Assembly (NCBI GenBank): GCA_020536535.1
Contig: JAHLWZ010000792.1
Span: 62,001 to 126,000, forward strand
Origin: Pelomyxa schiedti
Taxonomy: Eukaryota > Evosea > Pelobiontida > Pelomyxidae
Length of the DNA stretch: 64,000 bases
Direction of reading: 5' to 3'
The position numbers and the translations under genes are program-made. Each line of letters opens with the position of its first letter. The stretch's first letter is position 1. Shown here one piece after another: positions 22,426-32,802 of this stretch. The notes below the pieces were generated by a model that saw only the letters and a program-made list of their open reading frames with translations, had not been told where the DNA came from and searched no databases.

Positions 22426-23816
22426 TTAGCTTTTCAGTGGTACTTGATATAAAAATGACCCACACTTAATTTTTATCATGGACACATTTTGTCTGATGGG
22501 TGCATCATATGTATCAGTGAAAAGGTCCGTTGGGCAATTCAATAGTGAGTCTCCTAGTGCCCAGGCAACACTGACATGAGGTTGTGGGTTCTGAAGAAAA
22601 AATAAGCTGCGGAAATACAAAGCAAAAGTACCTGGTAGAAAACTGGTAGTCCAAAATCTGTCATCACTTGATCAACAGTTGCAATGAGAGATAGAATCTT
22701 GAGAATCTAGTTAGATTGGACCTAGGAGAATTGACATTTCAAATGAAAGAGGGAATAGGTAACCTTGTCAAGATTAAAAATGACTGGTAGGCATAAAAAA
22801 CAGCGAGATTTATCTTCATTTGGAAGGAAGTAAGGCTGTTGAGAGAACTCAGTAAAGAAGCTATTTGTGTTTTTATTCCCTTCATGTTAGTATTATTTCT
22901 CTGTACTACTGGAAAGTACCTGGAGTGTTTTGATAGGGCCGCATGAAGTGCATCAATTAGGGGTCGGATATGGAGGTGCCGCACTGCAAAGGCTTTGGAT
23001 AAACTGAGGTGCAAGTTCTCCGGTGGAGTGATATGAATTTTCCCATTTCCTCCAGTGTTCTTGGAAAAGACTTTAGCTTCAGCTATAACAGGTTTCTCCA
23101 CAACTGCTGCACTCGAAGTCGGTGTATCTGATGAGGGTAGGGGAATAGAATTTTCAGAGTGAAGTTTTTCGTGAAGCCACCCAGAGGCTTTCTGCACTAG
23201 TGGGGCGATATCTTTCTTTCCAATTGCAGTAACTGCTCTTTTGTTGGTTTCGTAAGTGGTTGGTCTAGGTAGGTTAACTTCCCCCTCTCTTTTTATAAAT
23301 CTTGTGCTTCATCCAAACGAAAAAAAGAAGAAGCCAAATGGCAATATAAGATAGTAGTGCTATATAAGGAAACTCGGAAAACACCAGCAACCAACCTTCA
23401 ATGAACACGTGAGAAGGGTAATTACCCTCTACGTGGGGGAAGGCCCTCTTCCTATTCTGGTGCAACGCGGGGTCGTCCACATGCTCCCCCTGCTGCTCCC
23501 GCCCACCCCCACCACCGCCTCCTGGTGCCCCGCTCCTCCCTCCCTCCTCCCCAAGCAACATGAACGACTCGGGCAGGGGAGGCGGGGCCGGCGGCGGCGC
23601 CGCCCGTCGCCTGGCCGATCCGGGGCCCTTGCTGGCCACAGGAATCGGAGACGGCAGCGACGTTGGTGTTGGTGTTGGTGTTGGTGTTGGTGTTGGTGTT
23701 GGTGTTGGTGTTGGTGTTGGTGTTGGTGTTGGTGTTGCTGTTGCTGTTGGTGTTGGTGTTGGTGTTGCTGTTGGTGTTGCTGTTGCTGTTGGTGTTGGTG
23801 TTGGTGTTGCTGTTGG

Positions 23817-23855
<39 letters not shown>

Positions 23856-23996
23856 GGGGAGGGGGGAGCTGGCAGGAAGGGCCGTGCGGGGGTGCTTGGG
23901 TGTGGGGCCCTGTGGTGGCTCCTCGTTCACATCGAGTCGCGTGTGGTCCTGCTCCTCCTCGTCCCCGCTGTCACCGTAAGCTGCGAGCTGGTCCAT
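22426..23996 (-). CDS. USB1: U6 snRNA phosphodiesterase USB1
   Basis: The N-terminus MDQLAAYGDSGDEEEQD is acidic. A Pro/Thr-rich insert coded by the GGTGTT/GCTGTT microsatellite follows. The conserved core then begins RKRAFPHVEGNYPSHVFIE. Both 2H phosphoesterase motifs are present: HLSLSKAF (about 23000-23020) and HVSVAWALGD (about 22560-22590). USB1 trims the 3' end of U6 snRNA in the nucleus and leaves a 2',3'-cyclic phosphate. The N-terminal insert of about 100 residues, mostly alternating Ala/Thr-Pro, is not part of the family. It starts 185 bp from the divergent flavodoxin-ferredoxin gene. Confidence 0.85.
23663..23854. repeat. GGTGTT/GCTGTT microsatellite within USB1
   Basis: About 190 bp of hexanucleotide units alternate GGTGTT and GCTGTT. 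On the coding (minus) strand they give Thr-Pro and Thr-Ala dipeptides. The pure GGTGTT half (23663-23735) is likely the slippage-prone part. Confidence 0.9.
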
Positions 23997-24181
23997 CCAA
24001 ACGAGTCAGTTGGGTGGATTTCCCTAACCCTAACCCCTGCTATTCCTTCCCAGTTCCACAGACTTGCACCCAGGGAGCTGTATGCGGATGTGGGCCGAGT
24101 GCCGGCGTTCCTGGGGACTCTCTCTGACTGGAAAACCGGTTGAGTGGAGGAGAAAGATTTGCCCTTTGGAAACCGAAAAGA

Positions 24182-25465
24182 ATGCGGTTGGGGTTCCTTG
24201 TGTACTCGCTCACCGGCAACACGCGGCACGTGGCCGAGATGGTGGCGGCGGGGCTGGCCTCCCGCGGCCTCGTGGTCCAGCCCGAGGTAGTCTTCGTCGA
24301 CTGCGTGGAGGTCCAGCGCACCTGCTGCAGCACCGGCGCGGCCGACGACGACGGCGGGGCCGGCGCCCGCCTGGCCGCGGCGGTCTCTGGGTGCGACGTA
24401 GTGGGGCTGGGGTGCCCCTCGTGGGCCTGGCGCGAGTCGCCGCAGTTCTCGCAGCTGCTGCGGCGCATGCCCCCGGGGTGCCTGCGGGGCAAGCACGCGT
24501 TCGTGTTCACGACCAAGGGGGCCACGCAGGTGGTGGCCCACGCCGTCCTGGCCCAGCTCGCGAGGCGGCACCTGGGGGCGAGGGTGGTGGCTCAGTTCTC
24601 GGTGCTGTCTGTATCGAACTTTGCTCCTGCTTGCCCTGCTCTACCTCTCACTCAGAGGTTTGTTTGGTTTTTGTTTGTTTGTTTGTTTGTTTTAAATATA
24701 CATTTCTTATTTGTGTTGGATATTTTGTCTTTATTGGGGTTATGTACGTGGTGGTTTGCGTGGTGTTATTTTTTTTTCGGGAAAATAACTTGAACTTAGG
24801 TGGAACAGGAGGCATCTGGAAGCACGTGTGGGTGAGGCTGTGGAGAAGTTGGTTCCGGTTCTAACGAACCCGGCATCCCTTCCGGAGATATTCCCTGATG
24901 ACACACTTGATGCTGAAATCGCAGAAAGGGTTGCCGTAATCACCAAGGTCATGCCATTTATGACTGATGTTCTTAATGATTCGGTGAGTATTACTCCTTG
25001 CGTTTCCACTCACTAATGAGGAAAAAAGTTTGTTCTTTCAGGAACCGCCAAGGGAATGGGACCATTGGCAGCTGATCAATCCCTATGCATCAAGTGCGGA
25101 AAATGTATCCGGGCCTGCCCGAATCATGCTATCCAACCTGGGCCAGATGGTTTTCCAGGTGAGCTTCTTCCCCTTCCCCCCTTTTCTATTGCAACACAAT
25201 TGGCTCACACAATACAGTTTACAGCGTGGAAAAGTGCGTTGGGTGCTCACTATGCTTCCAAGTGTGCCCAAAGAAGGCGTGGTACTCTCCAGCCATCAAG
25301 AACAACAGCCAGTGGGTCTTCTCGGAAGACAAGCTGAGGGGCGATGTGGAGGACCTCACGCTGGGCCGCGTTGTAATCGACTCCACGACCAACGCAGTGG
25401 TACCGGACCCAATGGCTGACAAGCTCAAAATGTTCTTTGACACCATGGGAAAGTGGAACGACTAG
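24182..25465 (+). CDS. EFR1-type flavodoxin-ferredoxin fusion
   Basis: The start MRLGFLVYSLTGNTRHVAE is the FMN phosphate loop of a flavodoxin domain (residues 1 to about 190), continuing with CDVVGLGCPSWAWRESPQF. After introns the C-terminal part holds two 4Fe-4S clusters: CIKCGKCIRACPNHAIQP and CVGCSLCFQVCPKKAW, each with CxxCxxCxxxCP. The stop is TAG at 25463-25465. Such EFR1-family proteins are found mainly in anaerobic bacteria and archaea and some anaerobic protists. They carry low-potential electrons, probably between ferredoxin-linked enzymes. No targeting sequence is seen, so a cytosolic site is likely. The flavodoxin exon (24182-24650) is strikingly GC-rich while the ferredoxin exons are not. 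The start is preferred because the upstream in-frame codons lack an ATG. Confidence 0.85.
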
Positions 25466-25643
25466 ATTCTGGAATACCGCCCCTTGCTTGTCATATCTAC
25501 AAGAAGAATGAACTCCCCAAAACGCCCACACCTTTTCACTTTGCCCACAAGTGTCGTGTGTGGAAAGTAACTATGTGTTGCCTTTGGCTTTCGGAACCGT
25601 TGAACCAAGTTAAGCATTTCTGGAAAAAAAAAGAAAAAAATCG

Positions 25644-27523
25644 ATGGACGGGGAAGAGGAGATCGTGTGGCCGGAAGTCCCTGCGACAATCAGTAAGCCA
25701 AAGACGACAACAACGACGACATCGTCATCGACAACAGCTGCCGCCTCAACATCTGCGGCCACTACGACAACAACAGAGGAGAGATCTGCAAACACACCGA
25801 CGCCGATCGTCACTGGGGGAGAACGCGCAAATGACGGCGTTTGCTCCGCCACTAGTACTACTTCTACGACGACTAGTACTACTGCGTCGGCGAGAAACAT
25901 GCACCTGCAGGTTGGTGGCTGTGAGCGCGAGCCTGAAGAGGACGAGGATATGCAGGAATCGCCCAGAATGAAGTTACCCGTTGTGACGCCACAGGATATG
26001 ATGGCGCTGTTGTCTTGCTATAGGTTAGTTGAGGAAAAGATAATGCGGGATAGTGCGTGGAATGGGGCAGGACAAAATGTTTTATTGTCAAATACTTATA
26101 GGTCTGGAGATATAGGAAAGTTGAGCGAGTTCTGTGTTGCTGGGCATTGCAATTCATCAATCGAGTTCAGTGATGTCGAAGGAAGGCAGTTCACTGTACG
26201 GCTATGTCAAGGTGTAATGGGGCAACCCAACGATTCACATTCCAGGTGCCACCACCTTTTGTGTTGTTATGTGTAATTGGCTTTTATGCTTTATTAGCGC
26301 GGAAGAGAGAGATGTGACTACACTGCAACAAATGCAGCTACTTGTTGCTGTGTTACGAGCGTTGAAACCTCTCAGTTTCCCGACTGTATATCCACTTTAC
26401 ATTTCTTCTGGAACTACGTGCATTTCCTACTTTGCTGGCATGCGGGCTATCATCTTCCCTGCTTGCTCTGTAATGAGTTCTCACCTGATTTTTGTGGCAT
26501 GACCAATCACCAAAGGGAACCCCACTTCCAGAAGGACCGACCTCTCTTGTTGCACTCCACAACCTGGGTGTTGTCATTGGTTTGCTAGCATAAACTTTGT
26601 GGGTTTCTGATTTTGAAGCATTCAGGAACTCTTCACTGCTCTACTCAATTGCTTAATGAATCTGGAATTCATTTGTCGGGATACTCCAACGGCATACCTG
26701 AGATGGAAAGGTTCATTTCAAGTCTGCGGGACTCTTTGTTTACTGCCCATCCGTTTATTAAGTGTCTAAGGTTTTTTTACTTATCCAATTACTTACCACC
26801 TCTCAAGCTTTTTATCTGATTACATCAATCACCTAAAGCCGGTATTGAGTAATACCGCCTTACCTAAAGGATTTATTCATGGGAATATTACCCCTGCTTC
26901 GGTTTTGTTTGCTGGAACCACTGTGTCTTGCCTTAAAAATTTTGAGGTTTCTATGAAAATTAGGAATGAAGGGAGGAACTCAAGCAACAATAGGATGTTT
27001 GTCACGCCGAATTTTTGCTCGACATAGCTATGGCAATAACTTCGTTTTGTTATGCAAGTTCCGAGATTATTGATAGAAATCTAGTTGCAGCATTTCTTTC
27101 CGGATACAAAGAATCTCGGCCATTGAGAGGTTCCTTCTCAATTCTCTGTTCTGGTCTCTTATATCATGCAAGGTGAAGAAGCCAATGCCCTTACACTTGC
27201 ACTTTACATAAGTTATGTAACATTGTCAAAAGCCACGCGACTCTTCAGGTTGTATTTATTCAACAGAGTAGGATTTCTCTAGCCAACACCACAACAAAAA
27301 TTTTAGGCAGTGGAACATAACTACACCGGAAAAAACAAAAGCAGACTTATACCTCAGGCATGTCTCTCGGCTGAAAGACATCACCCTCAAGCCGGACCAG
27401 TTTCTCTTTGTACCACTCCTTCTAAGTTACGTTTCCTCACAACAACCAGCTCTAAGACTCGTACGGCAGCAAGAAATCAATGCATGCAGCGGAAATAGAA
27501 GTATCATTTCCCAGAAGAACTAA
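25644..27523 (+). CDS. kinase-like protein with degenerate catalytic motifs
   Basis: The first exon (MDGEEEIVWPEVPATISKP) continues into a long Thr/Ser/Ala low-complexity run and an acidic patch. The middle reads GDIGKLSEFCVAGHCNSSI, EERDVTTLQQMQLLVAVL and ALHNLGVVIG, the last like a kinase alpha-E end. The catalytic-loop site reads FIHGNITPASVLFAG (about 26870-26915) instead of HRDLKPxN. The DFG site reads LKNFEVS, and a FVTPNF motif sits where the APE segment would start. Loss of the catalytic Asp, Lys-Pro-x-Asn and DFG suggests a pseudokinase. The C-terminus (LYLRHVSRLKDITLKPDQF) ends TAA at 27521-27523. The next gene, a ligand-gated channel, starts 82 bp later on the same strand. Confidence 0.5.
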
Positions 27524-27604
27524 ACCGCAACACCCCGAAACACGTCCAACAAAATGCCTAAAATTTCTGTACTTCTTAGTCCACAACGCAGAAGAAAAAC
27601 TACG

Positions 27605-30571
27605 ATGCGAACGGCGGCGTGGCGGGTGGCCGTTGCTGTTGCGGCCCTGCTGTTTGTGGCCTGCTGCCTCGCGCTCCCGCCCAAGGGTGCCGGCGGTGCC
27701 CCCGGCTACACCCACGAGGCCCCAGGCCTGGCGGCTGGGGGCAAGCAGCAGCAGGCGGGAGGGGTGGAGCACCGGCAGCGGGCTCTTATGGAGCAGAGGA
27801 GGCAGCAGCGGCTGGGGGCCCGGCTTGGCGGGAAACCGCGTGAGGCCGGGGAGGGCCTGGTGACTGGGACGCCCAGGGGAAGGAGCGGGTTGATGGATAC
27901 GAGGGATGCGTCAAATTTGAGCGCCGTGTGCATTGGTATGTTTGAATTTCCCTTCTTGTTCTTTCTGTATTGTCGTTTACCTTTTTTTTTTTTTTTTTTT
28001 TTTTTTTTGTACCGTTTTGCTCTTATGAGCACTAATTAATTTTCATGGTGGCTAATTTAGACCCTACTACTGGAGATTACCCCCCTGTGGGCTCGTGTTC
28101 AACGATTTATGATGCCGTGCCTGCTATAATTGAAATTGGTGTATACTTTACTGGTACTTCTTCTATCGGGTTTGGTTTGATTTTAACCAGCTTCTTCCCA
28201 AGAAATTAGCAATATTGACAGTTTTAGTAACACTTTCCAAGCTCAAGGGTATTTTGTAGGTGTATTACACAGTTCTCAAACTTTTTCGTAAGGTACTGTT
28301 GGTTCAAATGGCACACATGCCAGGTGATTGGTGATGTTTTATATAGGTAAGTAATTACATTCTTATTGCATCGTGACCTTGTTTTCTGTTTGTATCCAGA
28401 CCAGACCAAACTATGGTCATGGAAAATACAGCTGAGGTTGTATCTGATCCCATTCCTGAAGTGGGTTGTCCTGATGACCCTGATGTTGGTTGCGCTTTAT
28501 GTGACATTCCTAGAGCGGGTAATTTACTTGCCACAAAGAAATTAAATTCCTAAAAGTTCTCAGGGTGGTCGTACTATAACTTCAAGTTTAATAATCAGGT
28601 TTATTTTCACCTTGCACTGGCACATTTTTACACCTCTGGGTTTCTAGTTTTTTATGAAATTCGGATACAATCACTATCCCCTTGATTCACAATCATTATT
28701 TGTATCTTTCGAGGACATCTATTATTCTGCTGACAGTGTTCAAATTAAATTTGATGTAAGCAGTGCAATATCAAATAGTATGTCTGCCCCAGGATACAAG
28801 GTATAGATTTTGGACCTGTATCTGGCAATGCCTACAACCTTTTCAAAACAAAAAAAAGGTCAGCTCCTCAACTTGGAATAATACGTATAACAATGAGATG
28901 CTAACTGATTATGGACTTGGGGAAAGTAACGCAGTTTACTCCCACTGCAACATTGGACTGAAATTAGAGCGTAACAGTGCCTTCTTTATCTTGAAGGTAA
29001 TAATATATAGTCACCAATAATAGTACTATATTGTAGTGGTTAAAATGCAGATAGACCCCAATGCAAACAGAAAATGTAGATCCTTCCCCCTGCCGCTATC
29101 ACACTAGGAGTTTCCATCATTGTAACTTTCCTTGATCCACTTGAAATACAAGGGAGATTGGGTGTTGCTGTCAGTGGATTACTCTCTATGGTTTTCTTGT
29201 CTACCGGCACAGGTAAAGAAAACGAATGTACCCTTGTTCTCACAAACACTCCAATAGCTTCAAAAATTCCCGACATTGGGCAGGTGTGAATTTCTATCCC
29301 ATTTTAGTGCCACACACCAATTCCATGACGAAACCAGGTCACGATAGCAGATTGGGTCTACAACTGGTACTTCTTCATGCTACTCCTGATTGTAATTGAA
29401 ACCATCACTGTTCACAGGCATGTGTGCAGCAATCCCAATTCAGATACACTAACCTAACAAAAAACCAAAACAAAACAAACAAACACACAGATGGCTGCGT
29501 CGGTTCGGTAATGTTCTGCTCTTCAAAGCACTGGAAGAAGCCGTTTCGACCAAGAAGCCCGAGGCCTCCAGCACCCCCGCGATCCCCGCGTCGCCCAGGA
29601 TCCCCACGAGCCCCCTGGCCACCTCCACCTCCACCTCCACCTCGACCCCAAACCCCAGCCCCTCCGCGTCGCCCGCGCCCGCGCCCTCGCCCTCCCTCCC
29701 CTTCAACCTGCTCCTGAACCCCGCCGCCGGCACCAACGCGGGGGCAGGCAGCCGGAGCAGCACCCCCACGCCCCCAATTACGACGCCCCTCACTGCCCCC
29801 GGCCCCGCCGACTCCCCGGCGCCCCACAGGCACCGCCATCACCACCACAAGCACCGCTCCTCTGACGCTGCTGATGACAAGGACAGCGACAGCAACGACG
29901 GCGGCGGCGGCGTAGGGAGCAAAACCAAGAACAAGAAGAAGGACAAGGACAAGGACAAGGACAACAAGCCAACACTGCCCGAATCCGACCCCTCAGGAGA
30001 TGACAACGACTCTGACAAGAACAGCACCCCACGCTCGTCGTCGTCAACAACAACGACAACAGTGGTGGATTCTCCTACTGCCTCTGCTCACAGAAGCACA
30101 AACACCAGCCCCCCCTCCACGACGGCCACCACATCGCCGCACAGCCCATTGTCTCAAGCACCATCAGTGAACCCACTGCGGTCGTCGTTTGGGTTCGGCC
30201 TTGGGCTCAAGAATTCCAGCCCGCTGCGCACATCGTCGTCGCCACTCACCGCGTCGTCTGTGACACCTACGCTGAGATCTGCTCGTTCTGCGATTTCGAC
30301 CCACATCAGCGAACTGGCAAAGAGCGGCGTCACAAAGTTTGCTGGGAAAGCCAAGGTAGTCTCTATTTCCTATCTTATGAACTGAGACAGAGAGGTGCCC
30401 AACGTCTCGTACTAAACCAACACAAAGGGTTTGGATGTTACGGATGCAAATGAAATGTTCCAAAAACGATTGATGAAAGCAAAGCTGTTTGACAAAGCCA
30501 CAGCACTTTTTATATCTGTTATTGCTGTGCTGGGCACTATCTTTATTTCACTTCTTGGGAAGTATGGCTGA
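27605..30571 (+). CDS. pentameric ligand-gated ion channel (Cys-loop-receptor family)
   Basis: A GC-rich first exon encodes a signal peptide (RVAVAVAALLFVACCLAL). The extracellular domain shows SNIDSFSNTFQAQGYF, then PDQTMVMENTAEV in loop-A position, YNHYPLDSQSLFVSFED in Cys-loop position and IGLKLERNSAFFILK before TM1. TM1 is LPPAAITLGVSIIVTFL. TM2 is GRLGVAVSGLLSMVFLST. TM3 lies in DWVYNWYFFMLLLIVIET. A cytoplasmic loop of about 290 residues (Pro/Ser/Thr, His, Lys-Asp repeats, 29491-30350) leads to an MA-like helix and TM4 (FDKATALFISVIAVLGTIF), stop 30569-30571. The Cys pair is not at the canonical loop ends. The exon between GYFVGDW and PDQT (28250-28400) could not be closed in frame. The TM2-TM3 and loop joins use a 45-nt GT-AG and a GC-AG intron. 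Confidence 0.78.
27982..28008 (+). repeat. 27-nt homopolymer T run in an intron
   Basis: An uninterrupted run of 27 T lies within the first intron of the ligand-gated channel gene, ahead of its acceptor. It is much longer than the usual polypyrimidine stretch here. Confidence 0.9.
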
Positions 30572-30901
30572 AAAAGTTTGAGAAACCTTTTGGTGTTGTA
30601 TAAAAAGATGACAAATTTCTGTTCATATCTTAGCTGCTCTGTGGTGGGTAATAATCTGAAAGTGTGGATTAATATTAAATCCCCAAAGTGTATGTTGAAC
30701 CTCCATCACTGCCGGAGTCTGCTACGGGCAAAGTTAGAACAATTTAAAACGGCAAATTTTGTAACCTTTCAGTGGTCTTGTTAGGTCACTGTGGTCACCG
30801 TGTCGGTCATTAATGCTGTCTTCAACAACATCCAGTCGGAACTGGGAAAGAAATCAGTAGATTAAAGGAAGAAGAAATTGAAACCTGGTTAAGTTTCCGT
30901 T
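30572..30901. other. intergenic between two convergent channel genes
   Basis: These 330 bp separate the stop codons of the Cys-loop-like channel (+) and the P2X-like channel (-). A short + frame (30785-30864, VTVVTVSVINAVFNNIQ) is hydrophobic, but I could not join it in phase to TM4. It may be an alternative last exon of the channel. Confidence 0.35.
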
Positions 30902-32684
30902 TCAACAGAGGCACATTTTTCTTATCTTGTGACAATGGTAAGTTTCATTTTCAAAGTGTGTGACAATACCAGTTAAAACGCAAGTTGTCTGAGTCTTTGC
31001 CAGCTGGATGATAGCGTGGTTCGGGAAAACCTGAAAAGGGTGAGGCGGGAAAAAATTTAAAACATGACAACCGTTGTGGCAAGTATGTCGACGATTGTGG
31101 TTGCAAAGACCATCAACCCAAAGCCACCAATAAACTGGAAAGAGAAGTTGGAATGAGCGGGATATTTAAGGTATGAAGGTACAGTGAGCAGTAAAACGGC
31201 AAAGTCAAATTCACACAAGGTACCAACTTGGAAGGCCTAATGTAACTTAGTCCTTTTAGTTAGTCAGACAAGAGGAGTTGTACCACAATATGAATGGCAT
31301 GCCTTTTTTTTTTTTGTTATTTGTTGCTTTTGTGGAATGGAGTAAGATATACCTTTCTTGAAGATATCGTTGACTTCTGTCAGAGTTGTATTGTATTTCA
31401 TTCGATTTGTACTTTGTTTGGGGGAGAAGAGCTGCTGACATAGTATACCTTCCTTTACGTTAGTTTTCCCCTTATCGGCCCACAGTGAGATGATGAAAGA
31501 TACTTTATGTTATTCAAATTGAATGAGTATTTGTTGGAGTATGTGATTGTGAGGTAGATAACGATTCCGGAATCTCTCATACTATCACCACTGCCGAGGA
31601 CAGGGGCTAAAATCAGGAATACTATTTTAGAAGCAAGAAAAGTAGAATCAAAATAGAGTACAATGGTCATCAAGACTGTTATAACCACAAGCCTTCAAGA
31701 CAGTCTGGACCTCCAGTGTATCCCACAGCCCAGTTTGCCCAATACAATTTGGGTAAGCAGTAAGGTTCATCTCGTCTCCATTGGAATCGAGCATTTCGCC
31801 AAACAACTTGTGAGTGTGTTATGAAGTTAATGAGCAAATTTTTTGCTGTACAAATCGCCCATTTGAAGCAATCCCCACATGAGAGGCAAAGAAACTGTGA
31901 TCGATTCTGATCTACTAGTGTGTCACATAGTGGGCTAGAATCTCAGAAGGAAACCTGAAAGTGTTCGAGATCAGCAATATATTGCGATGTCTGGTTGGAA
32001 ATGGTTTCAAATTGGCACCCATTTTCAGTGCGGTCACAGGAGGGAAGAGCCTATGAAGCATTTAAAAGTAAGATTGCCTAGAGTGCACACACTTGATACT
32101 CAGCATCAGTTCTTGAAGTAACAGTAATGGAATCATCTTCAGTTGTTGGGAACCTATAGTCCAATTAAAGACTCTGTTTAGTTGCACATTCTTACCTGAC
32201 TTCATTTTCATCCCAGTAGATACAAGGATATTTGGTGAAGTTTTCTAGTGGTAAGGTACTTTGAGAGCAATATGCTAAATCTTCTGCATCCATGTATGAT
32301 TCAGGCTTAAAAGGGAACAAAGTAAATTGAAAGGTACAAAAATAAGAAAGCAAATACTGACTGGGTCTAACTGGAATCGAACAGTACCGTCCGGATCCTC
32401 GACGTATAAATAGTTTTTGTTCCACAATATCGTCACCAAACCTATGTAAAGCTGCCAGACAAAGCGCTATCAGCAACAGCGCAAGGACAAAAACCAAAAA
32501 CAAAGAAAAACAGAAAAAAAAAAAATCATGAAAAACGTACCACAATGACAGTGCACACAAACCAGTGGATTGAAGCCAACCGCCAATCCTTAATTTTGAC
32601 CACTTGGACAGTGCTGTAGCACGAAAGTGCATTCTTGACGCCATCAAAGGCGGTGTGGAACAAACCCGAGGCTGTGGACCCCAT
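30902..32684 (-). CDS. P2X-like ATP-gated channel homologue
   Basis: The start MGSTASGLFHTAFDGVKNA leads to CYSTVQVVKIKDWRLASIH, which matches the N-terminal YxT..K region of P2X, and TM1 (HWFVCTVIVLYIGLVTIL). The ectodomain has several Cys and runs MDAEDLAYCSQSTLPLENF, PCIYWDENEVRFPTTEDD, ALPSCDRTENGCQFETIS and RIDHSFFASHVGIASNG. TM2 is FQFIGGFGLMVFATTIVDI, close to the P2X G..G......T...D pattern. Two membrane segments with a large ectodomain between them fit P2X topology. At least eight introns were followed in phase. The segment 31150-31440 before TM2 and the C-terminus after 31065 are uncertain. P2X subunits form trimeric cation channels. It lies 118 bp downstream of MSH5 on the same strand. 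Confidence 0.6.
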
Positions 32685-32802
32685 GTTGTGGGGGAGCTGT
32701 GTGTTGTTGAACGAGTAAAAAGAATAATGTGATGTTTAATTGGGGTTCCGCGAAGCACGTGAATTCAGATTGAAGATATCGAAGATACGCGTGTGCATCT
32801 GC

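Noticed and set aside
24022-24041. CCCTAACCCTAACCCC resembling telomere repeat
   Set aside because: Only two units, inside a promoter between two normal genes; no array.
23560-24143. Long + frames of Val-Leu, Gly-Val or Cys-Trp repeats over the microsatellite
   Set aside because: They are antisense shadows of the (Thr-Pro) tract in USB1, whose frame carries conserved domains.
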